DNA of 64,000 bases from Mycolicibacillus koreensis (GCF_002104795.1 NZ_NCXO01000010.1:33669-97668); one strand, 5' to 3'. Counted from the first letter of the stretch, positions 19,005 to 27,440 are shown. Program-made: numbers and translations. The notes: generated by a model from the sequence alone, not told the origin.

Positions 19005-19480
19005 TGGCGGAACGGACCGCTCGGGTGATCGTGGCGTCGACGCGCGCCGCGGCCGGTGCCTACGAGGACCGGACGGGGCCGATCATCGCCGACTGGCTGG
19101 CCGACCGGGGTTTCGCCGCGGTGCAACCGCAGGTCGTCGCCGACGGTGACGCGGTGGGGGCTGCGCTGCGCGCAGCGGTCGGGGTGGATCTGATCATCAC
19201 CACCGGCGGCACCGGCATCTCGCCGACCGATGACACCCCGGCACAGACCCTGGCGGTGCTCGACTACGAGATCCCCGGCCTGGCCGACGCGATCCGCGGC
19301 GCCGGGTTGCCGAAGGTGCCGACGTCGGTGTTGTCCCGCGGGGTCGCCGGCGTGGCCGGCCGGACCCTGGTGGTGAATCTGCCCGGCTCCACCGGCGGCG
19401 TCAAAGACGGTCTCGGCGTGCTGGCCGATGTCCTCGACCACGCCCTGGACCAGCTCGCCGGCCTGGACCACACCCGCTAA
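19004..19480 (+). CDS. mog: Molybdopterin adenylyltransferase Mog/MoaB-like
   Basis: This 158-residue protein of the MoCF-binding family adenylates molybdopterin before molybdenum insertion. Motifs are IVASTRAAAGAYEDRTGPII, TTGGTGISPTDDTPAQTL (the GGTG phosphate loop) and NLPGSTGGVKDGLGVL (the LPG-x-P/T-x loop). The ATG at 19004 is chosen over 18992 because GGGAG lies 5 nt upstream of it and because it overlaps the moaC stop (TGATG). Four bases after its stop comes a 22-codon repeat ORF that leads into moaE. Confidence 0.9.
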   Translation: MAERTARVIVASTRAAAGAYEDRTGPIIADWLADRGFAAVQPQVVADGDAVGAALRAAVGVDLIITTGGTGISPTDDTPAQTLAVLDYEIPGLADAIRGAGLPKVPTSVLSRGVAGVAGRTLVVNLPGSTGGVKDGLGVLADVLDHALDQLAGLDHTR

Positions 19481-19484
19481 AGCG

Positions 19485-19553
19485 ATGCTGCTGACGGCGA
19501 CCGGCGAACTGGCGACCGGTGAACTGGCGACCGAGGAACTGAGGCGGGGCTGA
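19485..19553 (+). CDS. Possible 22-residue repeat peptide between mog and moaE
   Basis: An ATG 4 nt after the mog stop opens [22 protein letters not shown] and stops at 19553, one base before the moaE GTG. The peptide is made of three 15-bp tandem units (19497-19511, 19512-19526, 19527-19541) that keep the frame, giving [15 protein letters not shown]. It bridges the gap so that ribosomes could pass from mog to moaE. Its own ribosome-binding site is poor, and it may simply be repeat expansion in a spacer. No homologue is known to me. Confidence 0.4.
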   Translation: MLLTATGELATGELATEELRRG

Positions 19554-19554
19554 G

Positions 19555-19983
19555 GTGATGACCGAGGTGTTGCGCGCGGCACTGACCGCGGACCCGATCG
19601 TGCTCGCCGAGCACGAGGAACTGGTGGGACACCGTGCGGCGGGCGCGGTGGTCGGGTTCGTCGGCGCGGTCCGCGACCACGACCACGGCCAAGCGGTGGT
19701 TCGGCTGGAGTATTCGGCGCACCCGTCGGCGCAGGAGGCCCTCGCCGATGCGGTCGCCGAGGTCGCGGCGGCGGCCCGGGGAGTGCGCGCGGTAGCGGCC
19801 AGCCATCGCATCGGCACCCTGCACATCGGTGATGCCGCGCTGGTGGCCGCGGTGGCCGCCGATCACCGGCGGGAGGCGTTCGCGACCTGTGCGCTGCTGG
19901 TCGACACGATCAAGGCGCGGCTACCGGTCTGGAAACACCAGTTCTTCGCCGACGGCACCGACGAGTGGGTCAACTCCGCCTGA
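19555..19983 (+). CDS. moaE: Molybdopterin synthase catalytic subunit MoaE
   Basis: This 142-residue protein is the large subunit of molybdopterin synthase, which transfers sulphur from MoaD thiocarboxylate to cyclic pyranopterin monophosphate. Visible motifs are [39 protein letters not shown] and the C-terminal [16 protein letters not shown] with the catalytic lysine. Length equals Rv0866 (about 141). GTG 19555 and ATG 19558 are adjacent starts with GAGG just upstream. Its MoaD partner is encoded 1.2 kb away on the opposite strand. Confidence 0.92.
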   Translation: MMTEVLRAALTADPIVLAEHEELVGHRAAGAVVGFVGAVRDHDHGQAVVRLEYSAHPSAQEALADAVAEVAAAARGVRAVAASHRIGTLHIGDAALVAAVAADHRREAFATCALLVDTIKARLPVWKHQFFADGTDEWVNSA

Positions 19984-20030
19984 ACGCGGCGGAGCTGACC
20001 TGCTGACCGTCGTGCGATGCCCGCCGTGGG

Positions 20031-20765
20031 TCAGGCGGGCAGCATCTCCGGGTTGTCCGGGTGCGCCAGCGCGGCCAGCGCCTCCGGGTCGGTGATGCCC
20101 TGATCCTGCATGGCCTGCCACAGTTCCTGGACGTAGCCGGCGTCCGGGTGCCCGGCGAGGTCCAGCGGAACGTCGTTTCCGCGCGGCATCTCCTGGGGCA
20201 GGTCCAGCCCGGCCGGGCTCTCCCCGGTCATCAGCTGATTGGCGATGTCGAACACCGGCTGCGGCACGGCCTGCAGGTCGGGCAGCGCGCCCGGGTCGGC
20301 GGGCGGCAGGTCCGACGGCGGCACCGCGGTGAACGCCTCCAGGGGCGGCGGAGCATCCGCGGGCGGGGGCGGCAGGTCCTCCGGCGGCAGCGTGCGTTCG
20401 GTCGCGGCGGAGAGTCCGGTGCCGCAGACCGGCCACGCACCGCGGCCCTGGGTGGCCAGCACGCGCTCAGCCACCAGGATCTGCTCGTCCTTGCTCGCCA
20501 GATGTGCGCTCGGAGCGAACTGGCCGCCACCGTGTGCGCTCCAGGTGCTGGGCGCGAACTGCAGCCCGCCCTGGTAACCGTTGCCGGTGTTGATGCCCCA
20601 GTTGCCGCTGGACTCGCAGTCGGCGACCCGGTCCCACTCGCTGTCGGTGGCTGCGGCGGCATGCCCGGCGAGGGCGAAGCCGCCACCACCGAGCACGGCA
20701 CCGGTGACCGCGATCTTGGCGACGCTGTAGTTCGACTGGCTGGGCTTGCGATGCCGTCCACTCAT
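20031..20765 (-). CDS. rpfA: Resuscitation-promoting factor, RpfA-type
   Basis: This 244-residue secreted muralytic protein promotes growth resumption by cleaving peptidoglycan. The signal peptide and Ala-rich cleavage region ([15 protein letters not shown]) are followed by the Rpf domain. That begins [18 protein letters not shown], with the catalytic Glu in DCESSGNW and the lysozyme-like [18 protein letters not shown], and ends in a second Cys (AWPVCG). A Pro/Ala-rich tail and a short helical C-terminus follow. It is shorter than M. tuberculosis RpfA (about 407) because the repetitive tail is shorter. Its position between moaE and moaD is that of Rv0867c. The leader carries a c-di-AMP riboswitch and upstream CRP-like boxes. 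Confidence 0.9.
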   Translation of the reverse strand: MSGRHRKPSQSNYSVAKIAVTGAVLGGGGFALAGHAAAATDSEWDRVADCESSGNWGINTGNGYQGGLQFAPSTWSAHGGGQFAPSAHLASKDEQILVAERVLATQGRGAWPVCGTGLSAATERTLPPEDLPPPPADAPPPLEAFTAVPPSDLPPADPGALPDLQAVPQPVFDIANQLMTGESPAGLDLPQEMPRGNDVPLDLAGHPDAGYVQELWQAMQDQGITDPEALAALAHPDNPEMLPA

Positions 20766-20790
20766 AGAGTCGGTGTGTCCTCTCGTGTGT

Positions 20791-20990
20791 GCGCCTGCGA
20801 AGTCAGCTGTCGGGTTCGGGCCGGAGAGGTAGCCCGGCTGGGCCCGTCGTGGGCACAGCTTCACCCCAAGGAGCCTGTCGGCTCCGGATCCAGGGTTGGT
20901 GGACCGGTGGGTCCCCCGCCTCCATCCGCGGTTCCGTTCGGGTCCCCGCCGAGTCGGATGGAGTTCAGCGCAACCGGCAGAGACGGAGCG
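20791..20990 (-). ncRNA. ydaO/yuaA-type cyclic di-AMP riboswitch in the rpfA leader
   Basis: The rpfA leader read on the minus strand shows the actinobacterial ydaO pattern. It runs GCGCTGAACTCC with an internal GGGGACCCGAACGGAACC, then GGGGGACCCACCGGTCCACC, then GGGGTGAAG, and closes with CCCGAACCCGACAGCTGACTTCGCAGGC (split here into its blocks). Elements of this class precede many actinobacterial rpf genes, bind c-di-AMP and usually switch expression off when it is high. The 3' end is about 25 nt upstream of the rpfA ATG. Boundaries are estimated by eye. Confidence 0.85.
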
Positions 20991-21126
20991 CCGTGACGAA
21001 ACGGATACGACGCGCCGGGACAGACGGTAGCCGGTCTTTTCGCGCACGTCACCCCGGAAGTGACCGGGCGTTTCGGGTCGCAGCGGCGGGTTCGGCGCCC
21101 CGATGCCCCCCATTTGCCCAGCTCAC

Positions 21127-21142
21127 AGTGACCGTGATCACT
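21127..21142 (-). promoter_or_regulatory. CRP-like box 1 upstream of rpfA
   Basis: AGTGACCGTGATCACT fits TGTGA-N6-TCACA at 8 of 10 fixed positions and has perfectly complementary arms (AGTGA/TCACT). It lies about 140 bp upstream of the riboswitch. In M. tuberculosis the cAMP receptor protein Rv3676 controls rpfA, which makes the match meaningful. Confidence 0.6.
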
Positions 21143-21170
21143 TTGAGGCCGCGATGTTATCTCGTCGTTA

Positions 21171-21186
21171 TGTGAGAGAAATCACG
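21171..21186 (-). promoter_or_regulatory. CRP-like box 2 upstream of rpfA
   Basis: TGTGAGAGAAATCACG fits TGTGA-N6-TCACA at 9 of 10 fixed positions. It is 44 bp from box 1 and abuts the moaD stop codon. An AT-rich GATAACAT lies between the boxes on the minus strand and could serve as a -10. Confidence 0.6.
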
Positions 21187-21447
21187 TCATCCGCCCGCGA
21201 ACGGCGGCAGGACGTCAATCACCGCGCCCGCCTGCAGGCGGGCCGCGGGGTCGCGGACCGCCATCCCGTCGGAGAGGTACGAGCAGCGCGGCAACACCTG
21301 GGCCAACTGCTCGTTGCGGGCGCTGAGGGTGTCGACCAACTCCTCGACGGTGGCGCCGGCGGGAACCGCGACCTGCTCGCTGTCAGTGGCCGCCGCCGCC
21401 CGTGCCGCCGCGAAATAGCGCACGGTGATCTCCACCGGGGTGCTCAC
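21187..21447 (-). CDS. moaD: Molybdopterin synthase sulphur carrier MoaD
   Basis: This 86-residue ubiquitin-fold protein ends in PPFAGG. The terminal Gly-Gly is the site of adenylation and thiocarboxylation that donates sulphur in molybdopterin synthesis. It begins at a GTG, 4 bp after the moaA stop, so it is in an operon with moaA. Length and place match Rv0868c. The stop abuts the distal CRP-like box of the rpfA promoter. Confidence 0.9.
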   Translation of the reverse strand: MSTPVEITVRYFAAARAAAATDSEQVAVPAGATVEELVDTLSARNEQLAQVLPRCSYLSDGMAVRDPAARLQAGAVIDVLPPFAGG

Positions 21448-21451
21448 GCCG

Positions 21452-22528
21452 TCAGCCGCCGATCGCGCTCATCGGCCGGTTCGGCTGGATGAAGTTGGGA
21501 TCGTTGATGCCGTGGCCGGCCGGTTTGCGCCACATCGCTGCCCGCCAGGCCGCCTCGATAGCGTCGTCGTCGGCGCCGGAACGCAGCAGGCTGCGCAAGT
21601 CGCTCTCCTCGCGGGCGAACAGGCAGCTGCGGATCTGGCCGTCGGGGGTCAGCCGGGTGCGGTCACAGGCCCCGCAGAACGGGTGGGAGACCGAGGCGAT
21701 CAAGCCGACCAGGCCGGTCTCGCCGCTGGCCGTGTCGGTGACCCGCCACAGCTCCGCGGGCGCCGAACCACGCGGCGCGGTGTCCGGTTCGAGGGTGAAG
21801 TGCTCGCGCAGGGCCGCCAGCACCTCGTCGGCGGTCAGGATGGCGCTGCGGGTCCACCGGTGTCCGGCATCCAGCGGCATCTGCTCGATCATCCGCAGCT
21901 GCAACTCGTTGCCGAGGCAGTAGCGCACCAGCTCCACCGCATCCTGCAACCCGGTCTTGGGGTCGAGCACCGCATTGACCTTCACCGGTTCGAGACGGGC
22001 CTTCTTGGCGGCGGCCAGCCCGGCCAGGACGTCCGCGAGGCGGTCACGGCGGGTGATCGAGGCGAAGTGTTTGCGGTCCACACTGTCGAGGGAGACGTTG
22101 ATGCGGTCCAGCCCGGCCGCTTTCAGCGTCTCGGCGCGCTCGGCCAGACCCACCGCGTTGGTGGTCATGGCGATCTCGGGGCGCGGGCGCAACGCTGCGG
22201 TCGCGGTGACGATCTGCTCGAGGTGGCGCGCCACCAGCGGCTCCCCGCCGGTGAACCGGACGTTGGTGATGCCCAGCCGGGTCACGCCGATCCGGATCAG
22301 CCGGATCGTCTCCTCGGGTTCGAGCAGCTGTTTGGCGGGCAGCCAGGGCACGCCTTCGGCGGGCATGCAATAGGTGCAGCGCAGATTGCACCGGTCGGTC
22401 AGCGAGACACGCAGATCGGTGGCGATCCGGCCGTAGGTGTCGACCAGCGGGCCGCGTGTCGGCGCCTCCGCCGGATGGCCACTTCGGCGTGGCACCGTGG
22501 GCACACCGAGTGGGCTCGTCAAGGTCAT
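21452..22528 (-). CDS. moaA: GTP 3',8-cyclase MoaA
   Basis: This 358-residue radical SAM enzyme makes 3',8-cyclo-GTP in the first step of molybdenum cofactor synthesis. The SAM-binding 4Fe-4S motif is C47-NLR-C51-TY-C54. The second cluster is formed by FCGAC and RSC in the C-terminal half (HPFCGACDRTRLTPDGQIRSC region). The protein ends in AIGG, the conserved double-glycine tail. ATG 22528 is chosen because AAAGGGTG is about 7 nt upstream; a longer frame to 22585 lacks support. Length equals Rv0869c (about 360). Confidence 0.92.
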   Translation of the reverse strand: MTLTSPLGVPTVPRRSGHPAEAPTRGPLVDTYGRIATDLRVSLTDRCNLRCTYCMPAEGVPWLPAKQLLEPEETIRLIRIGVTRLGITNVRFTGGEPLVARHLEQIVTATAALRPRPEIAMTTNAVGLAERAETLKAAGLDRINVSLDSVDRKHFASITRRDRLADVLAGLAAAKKARLEPVKVNAVLDPKTGLQDAVELVRYCLGNELQLRMIEQMPLDAGHRWTRSAILTADEVLAALREHFTLEPDTAPRGSAPAELWRVTDTASGETGLVGLIASVSHPFCGACDRTRLTPDGQIRSCLFAREESDLRSLLRSGADDDAIEAAWRAAMWRKPAGHGINDPNFIQPNRPMSAIGG

Positions 22529-22632
22529 ACCTGCACCCTTTCGTAACAGAGGCCAGGGGCGGGGTATCACCAGCTTACCGACCAATACCGAGGTGCTTCG
22601 CGTACCCGCGTCCGAGTACCATCGGGGGTAGT

Positions 22633-22654
22633 GCGTCCCGCAGCGGCGGGACGC
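22633..22654 (+). promoter_or_regulatory. Strong hairpin in the cspB leader
   Basis: GCGTCCCGC-AGCG-GCGGGACGC is a perfect 9-bp stem with a 4-nt loop, followed by TTCGTC. It ends 52 nt before the cspB start codon and lies in the moaA-cspB divergent spacer. It may be a leader structure affecting mRNA stability or a short attenuator. Confidence 0.5.
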
Positions 22655-22706
22655 TTCGTCATGTCGCCCCGTTCGAGTGACCCGTCAGACAAGCAGGTGA
22701 GTTTCA

Positions 22707-23129
22707 GTGCCGACCGGCAAGGTGAAGTGGTACGACGCCGAGAAGGGTTTCGGCTTCCTGTCCCAGGACGACGGCGAGGACGTCTACGTCCGGTCCACCG
22801 CCCTGCCCTCCGGCGTCGAGACCCTCAAGGCCGGCCAGCGGGTCGAGTTCGGGATGGCCGCCGGCCGCCGGGGGCCGCAGGCGTTGAGCCTGACGTTGAT
22901 CGACCCGCCGCCGAGCGTGTCCAAGTCGCGGCGTGAAGGTCCTGCCGGAAACAAACCCGCCGGACACAAACACAGCCCCGACGAACTGCACGGCATGGTC
23001 GAAGACATGATCACCCTGCTCGAAGGTGCGGTGCAGCCGGAGCTTCGCAAGGGCCGCTACCCGGACCGCAAGACAGCACGGCGGGTCTCCGAGGTGGTCA
23101 AGGCGGTGGCGCGCGAACTCGACGCCTGA
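22707..23129 (+). CDS. cspB: Cold-shock domain protein CspB-like
   Basis: This 140-residue protein has an N-terminal cold-shock domain ([28 protein letters not shown]). The RNP1-like motif KGFGFL and RNP2-like DVYV bind single-stranded nucleic acid. A Lys/Pro-rich linker and a C-terminal helical extension of about 60 residues follow; this tail is typical of the larger mycobacterial CspB (Rv0871, 135 residues). It starts at a GTG. The expected role is as an RNA chaperone in the cytoplasm. Confidence 0.88.
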   Translation: MPTGKVKWYDAEKGFGFLSQDDGEDVYVRSTALPSGVETLKAGQRVEFGMAAGRRGPQALSLTLIDPPPSVSKSRREGPAGNKPAGHKHSPDELHGMVEDMITLLEGAVQPELRKGRYPDRKTARRVSEVVKAVARELDA

Positions 23130-23204
23130 TCGGCGCGACGCGCGACCACCGTCGACTCCGGTAAACCGGGTCTCGGCGCCGGGCCCGGTGGCAGGCTGGC
23201 GGGC

Positions 23205-24209
23205 ATGCCCGACTATGTCTCCAGCGGGGAGTTCACCCGCGACACCAACTACATCGACACCCGCATCACCGCCGACGGCCGCGACGGCTACCCGGCGGAG
23301 CCCGGCCGCTACCGGCTGATCGTGGCCCGCGCCTGTCCGTGGGCCAACCGCGCCATCATCGTGCGCCGCCTGCTGGGGCTCGAGGACGCCCTGTCGATCG
23401 GGTTCTGCGGGCCGACCCACGACCAGCGCAGCTGGACGTTCGACCTCGACCCCGGCGGCGTCGACCCGGTGCTGAAGATCCCGCGGCTGCAGGACGCCTA
23501 TTTCGCGCGCTACCCGGACTACCCGAAGGGCATCACGGTGCCGGCGATCGTCGATGTCCCCACTGGCGCGGTGGTCACCAACGACTTCGCTCAAATGACC
23601 CTGGACCTGTCCACGGAGTGGACCGCCTACCAGCGTCCCGGGGCACCGGATCTGTACCCCGAGGCCCACCGCGACGAGATCGACGAGGTGGCCCACCGGA
23701 TCTACACCGAGATCAACAACGGCGTGTACCGCGCCGGTTTCGCCGGATCACAGCAGGCGTACGAGGCCGCCTACGACCGGTTGTTCATCGCACTGGACTG
23801 GGTCGCCGAACGGTTGGCCACCCAGCGCTACCTGGTGGGTGAGACCATCACCGAGGCCGACGTGCGGCTGTTCACCACCTTGGCCCGGTTCGATCCCGTC
23901 TATCACGGGCATTTCAAATGCAACCGGCAAAAACTCACCGAGATGCCGGTGCTGTGGGCCTACGCGCGCGACTTGTTCCAAACCCCCGGCTTCGGCGACA
24001 CCGTCGACTTCGTGCAGATCAAACAGCACTACTACATCGTGCACGCCGACGTGAACCCCACCCGGATCGTCCCGAAGGGGCCGGAGTTGGCGAGCTGGCT
24101 GACCGCCCACGGCCGGGAAGCCCTGGGCGGCCGGCCGTTCGGGCAGGGCAGCCCGCCCGGGCCGCCGCGGGCCGGTGAGACCGTGCCGGCGGGCCACGGC
24201 GCCGACTGA
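23205..24209 (+). CDS. Xi-class glutathione S-transferase-like / hydroquinone reductase
   Basis: This 334-residue protein of the Ecm4/YqjG (glutathionyl-hydroquinone reductase) family. The thioredoxin-like N-terminal domain has the catalytic CPWA motif (ARACPWANRAII, Cys near residue 44) and TVPAIVD (cis-Pro). The C-terminal helical domain has NNGVYRAGFAGSQQAYEAAYDRLF and GETITEADVRLFTTLARFD. The family reduces glutathionyl-hydroquinones. Mycobacteria make mycothiol, not glutathione, so the physiological thiol adduct may be mycothiol. A Gly/Pro-rich tail of about 30 residues is added at the C-terminus. Confidence 0.85.
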   Translation: MPDYVSSGEFTRDTNYIDTRITADGRDGYPAEPGRYRLIVARACPWANRAIIVRRLLGLEDALSIGFCGPTHDQRSWTFDLDPGGVDPVLKIPRLQDAYFARYPDYPKGITVPAIVDVPTGAVVTNDFAQMTLDLSTEWTAYQRPGAPDLYPEAHRDEIDEVAHRIYTEINNGVYRAGFAGSQQAYEAAYDRLFIALDWVAERLATQRYLVGETITEADVRLFTTLARFDPVYHGHFKCNRQKLTEMPVLWAYARDLFQTPGFGDTVDFVQIKQHYYIVHADVNPTRIVPKGPELASWLTAHGREALGGRPFGQGSPPGPPRAGETVPAGHGAD

Positions 24210-24247
24210 GTCGGCCGACGGGCGCTCGGGGGTCGGCCCGGGCGCGC

Positions 24248-24748
24248 TCAGGGGGCCGGCGTCGGCGGCCAGATCATCGCCACCGACCACTCGGCGTGGG
24301 CGGCGCTGGCCAACTCTCCGTCGGGCAGGGTGACCATGGTGAGCAACTGGACCGCGACGCCGTTGAGCTGTCCCAGGTGCGGATCGACGGTGGGGATCGT
24401 CACCGCCAGGCGGGTGCCGGCCAGGAACGTCCGAGCGGTGTCACCGTCGTCGTAGACCATCAGCAGCCGCCAGGGCGCATCGCCGATCGCCGCGGGCACC
24501 GCCAGCTGCACCGGGTCGCGTTCGGTGACCGGCAACTCGCCTTGATCTTCGGGGGTCCGGCAATCGGTGAGGTCGAGCACGTTGCAGGTGAAATACGGAC
24601 CCACCCGCACCAGATGCCGGTTGGAGTAGGCGCTGATCTGCGGCGGCTGGGCCTCACGGTGGTGCGCCACCAGCCACGCCCCCACCCCGGCGCCGGCCGA
24701 CGCCAGCACCGTCAGCACCACGACCACCACGGCCAGGCTGCGTCTCAT
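24248..24748 (-). CDS. DUF2771-like exported protein (Rv0875c-like)
   Basis: This 166-residue protein has an N-terminal signal anchor (SLAVVVVVLTVLASAGAGVGAWLVA) and an extracytoplasmic domain with two cysteines (YFTCNVLDLTDC). The size and its overlap with the MFS gene match Rv0875c. The start ATG overlaps the stop of the upstream MFS gene by 4 bp. The function of the DUF2771 family is unknown; the fixed pairing with the transporter suggests an envelope role linked to it. Confidence 0.8.
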   Translation of the reverse strand: MRRSLAVVVVVLTVLASAGAGVGAWLVAHHREAQPPQISAYSNRHLVRVGPYFTCNVLDLTDCRTPEDQGELPVTERDPVQLAVPAAIGDAPWRLLMVYDDGDTARTFLAGTRLAVTIPTVDPHLGQLNGVAVQLLTMVTLPDGELASAAHAEWSVAMIWPPTPAP

Positions 24749-26445
24749 CGCGGGATCACCACCGTCGGGTCGTTGTAGCGGCCGTGCTCCTGCTCGACCC
24801 GGACCGGACGGTTACCGCCCAGCCCGGGGATCAGCGTATCGCCGTTGAAACTGATCACCGTCTGGGCAAGCCCCACGATCAGCACCGCGCCGATCACTGC
24901 GAAGCCGATCCACAACTCGGTGTAGACCAACACACCGACCGCGCCGCCGAGCACCCACGACAGTTGCAGCGTGGACTCCGAACGGCCGAACGCCGAGGCC
25001 CGTGACTCCTCGGGCAGATCGTCTTGCAGTGCCGCATCCAGGGCGGCCTTGCCGATCGCACTGGCTCCCGACGTCGCCAGCGCCGCCACCGTCACCATCA
25101 TCAGGGTTCCGGCCACCGCCGAGGCCAACGCTGCCGCGGTCACCGTCATCGCGCAGCGCACCACCAGCACCGACGGACGGCCCAGCTGGAGGCGGGCGCT
25201 GGTGAAGTTCCCGGCGAAATTCCCGATCGCCGCGGCCCCGCCGACCAGCCCGAGCATCGCCAGCTGCTCCCAGCCGCCGGCGTCGTGGGATTTGACCACG
25301 AACGCCGGGTAGAGGAACAAGAACCCGACCATCACCTTGATCGTGCAGTTGCCCCACAGGGAGGTCATGATGTTGCCGCCCAACGGCTGGGTCAGCGCCC
25401 CACCGGCCTGGCGGGCGTGCTCGCGCCAGCCGCGGCGCAGCGGACCGTCGTCGTGGTAGCTCAACGTGGCCGGCACCTCCCCGGCGGTGACCTCCACCCA
25501 GCTGGGGATGCGCATCGACAGCACCGCGCCGATCACCGCCGCCGCGATCACGACGAACAGGGCGCCCGGCAGATGCAGCAGCCGGGTCATCGCGTACTCC
25601 ACCCCGGCCGCCACGCCGCCGCCGACCAGGGTTCCGCCGAGGAGCCCGAACGTGGTCAGCCGGGAGTTGACCCGGACCAGATCGATGCTCGGCGGCATCA
25701 CCCGCGGGGTCACCGCGCTGCGCAGCACCGAGAACGATTTCGACAGCACCATCATCGCCAGCGCACACGGGTAGAGCACCCATGACGGATAACTGCCGGC
25801 CAGCCCGTCGTAATTGAGGATCAGCACCGTCGCCAACAGGATCCGCAGGCCGAACGACGCGGCCAGCGCGACCCGGCGGCCGTGCTGCAGCCGGTCGAGC
25901 GCGGGACCGATCAGCGGCGCGACCACCGCGAACGGCGCAATCGTGATCAGCAGATACAGCGCGACCCGGCCCTTGGACTCCCCGGTGGCCGCCGCGAAGA
26001 ACAACGTGTTCGCCAACGCCACGGCCATCGCGGCGTCCACCGCGAAATTGGCGACGACCGGCCAGGTCAGCGCGGTCAGGCCGGATTTGTCGGCGCCGTC
26101 GGCGGTGGCGGCCCGCTGAACCAGGTCATACATCCGTGAGCCCATCTCGCGGCTGCGCTGGGCGGCGGCTCGGGTGACGGTGACCCGGTCCCCGGAGCGG
26201 TCCGATTCGCCCTGCGGGTCGGGCGCGTCGGGGCCGGTGTGGTCCTGCAACGGCGGCAGGTAGCGATTCGCGCTCGGCGGACCGGCCGGCGCCCGGCGCG
26301 CCGCCCTGGGCGGCGGATCGCTGGGGTAGTGCGCCATCCCGGGGTGTTGACGTGCCGTTTCCGGTGCCCGCCGACGGTGCGGCGGGATCGGTCCCCGCGG
26401 CGGGGGCGGCGGTCTCCGTCCAGGCATGGATCGATTCTCTCTCAT
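24745..26445 (-). CDS. Major facilitator superfamily transporter (Rv0876c-like)
   Basis: This is a 566-residue membrane protein with about 12 hydrophobic segments from residue 120 on (for example VALYLLITIAPFAVVAPLIGPALDRLQ). The motif ALDRLQHGRRVALA after TM2-3 resembles the MFS loop motif. The N-terminal 100 residues are Pro/Arg-rich and cytosolic. ATG codons at 26445, 26427 and 26337 are all possible starts; the longest is given. Substrate is unknown. It overlaps the DUF2771 gene, and a DUF3027 gene is divergent 68 bp away. Confidence 0.82.
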   Translation of the reverse strand: MRENRSMPGRRPPPPPRGPIPPHRRRAPETARQHPGMAHYPSDPPPRAARRAPAGPPSANRYLPPLQDHTGPDAPDPQGESDRSGDRVTVTRAAAQRSREMGSRMYDLVQRAATADGADKSGLTALTWPVVANFAVDAAMAVALANTLFFAAATGESKGRVALYLLITIAPFAVVAPLIGPALDRLQHGRRVALAASFGLRILLATVLILNYDGLAGSYPSWVLYPCALAMMVLSKSFSVLRSAVTPRVMPPSIDLVRVNSRLTTFGLLGGTLVGGGVAAGVEYAMTRLLHLPGALFVVIAAAVIGAVLSMRIPSWVEVTAGEVPATLSYHDDGPLRRGWREHARQAGGALTQPLGGNIMTSLWGNCTIKVMVGFLFLYPAFVVKSHDAGGWEQLAMLGLVGGAAAIGNFAGNFTSARLQLGRPSVLVVRCAMTVTAAALASAVAGTLMMVTVAALATSGASAIGKAALDAALQDDLPEESRASAFGRSESTLQLSWVLGGAVGVLVYTELWIGFAVIGAVLIVGLAQTVISFNGDTLIPGLGGNRPVRVEQEHGRYNDPTVVIPR

Positions 26446-26513
26446 CGCCGCGTCGGGGCGCGGCAGCAGACGGGTGTGGCTGGCCGATCGGCTTTACGGC
26501 AGTATGTGGGGCG

Positions 26514-27440
26514 ATGGACAGCATTTTCCGCACCACCGGGCAGGTGTCGGCGTCGGACGACGCCGACGCGGCCCTGTCGACGCTGCTGACCGGTGCCGTG
26601 GAGACAGCACGGTCCGCCGTCGCCGAACACAGCGGCGCCGAGACGGTGGGGGACTACCTCGGGGTCGCCGTCGAGGATGCCGTGTCGGCCACCCACCGCT
26701 TCGTGGCGCAACTGCCCGGCTACCGCGGATGGCAGTGGGCGGTGGTTGTCGCCGGATATCCCGGTGCCGAGCACGTCACCGTCAGCGAGGTGGTGCTGGT
26801 TCCGGGTCCGACAGCGTTGCTGGCGCCGGAATGGGTGCCCTGGGAGCAGCGGGTGCGCCCCGGGGATTTAGGCCCCGGCGACCTGTTGGCGGCGCCGTCG
26901 GACGACCCGCGGTTGGTGCCCGGGTACTGCGCCAGCGGCGATCCCGAGCTCGACGAGGTGGCCGGGGAGATCGGGCTGGGACGACGCCAGGTGTTGAGCC
27001 GGTGGGGCCGGGAGATGGCCGCCGAACGCTGGCACGAGGGCGACTTCGGTCCGGATTCGACGATGGCGCGCTCCACCAAACGGCTCTGCCGCACCTGCGG
27101 GTTCTTCGTGCCGCTGGCCGGTTCGCTGGGCCGGATGTTCGGTGTGTGCGCCAACGAGATGTCCGCCGACGGCCGGGTGGTGGATTTCCGCTACGGGTGC
27201 GGGGCGCACTCCGACACCCCCGCGCCGGCGGGCACCGGGTCGCCGCGTTACGAGCCCTACGACGACGGGGTGCTCGACGTCGCCGACAACCCCGTGCCGG
27301 AGGCCGAGCTGGCATCGGAGGCCGAGCCGGCGGCCGACGCCGAGCCGGTGATCACCGAGCCCCCGGAGGCCGAGCCGGTACCGGAGGCCGAGCCCCCGGT
27401 CGCCGGCACCGACGGCCCGGAGCCGCCGTCCGCCGATTAG
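26514..27440 (+). CDS. DUF3027 family protein (Rv0877-like)
   Basis: This is a 308-residue cytosolic protein. The N-terminal 250 residues fit the DUF3027 family: YRGWQWAVVVAGYPGAEHVTVSEVVLVPG, WVPWEQRVRPGDLGPGDLL and a cysteine-rich segment (LCRTCGFFVPLAG, FGVCANEMSADGRVVDFRYGCGAHSD) that could bind zinc. The last 55 residues are a low-complexity tail of EAEP repeats. Its function is unknown; the gene is conserved in actinobacteria next to the same MFS transporter. The stop overlaps the stop region of the convergent SRPBCC gene by 4 bp. Confidence 0.82.
   Translation: MDSIFRTTGQVSASDDADAALSTLLTGAVETARSAVAEHSGAETVGDYLGVAVEDAVSATHRFVAQLPGYRGWQWAVVVAGYPGAEHVTVSEVVLVPGPTALLAPEWVPWEQRVRPGDLGPGDLLAAPSDDPRLVPGYCASGDPELDEVAGEIGLGRRQVLSRWGREMAAERWHEGDFGPDSTMARSTKRLCRTCGFFVPLAGSLGRMFGVCANEMSADGRVVDFRYGCGAHSDTPAPAGTGSPRYEPYDDGVLDVADNPVPEAELASEAEPAADAEPVITEPPEAEPVPEAEPPVAGTDGPEPPSAD

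Noticed and set aside
22529..22706. Molybdenum-cofactor riboswitch upstream of moaA
   Set aside because: The moaA leader is short and I see none of the conserved Moco RNA helices; only the cspB-side hairpin is present.
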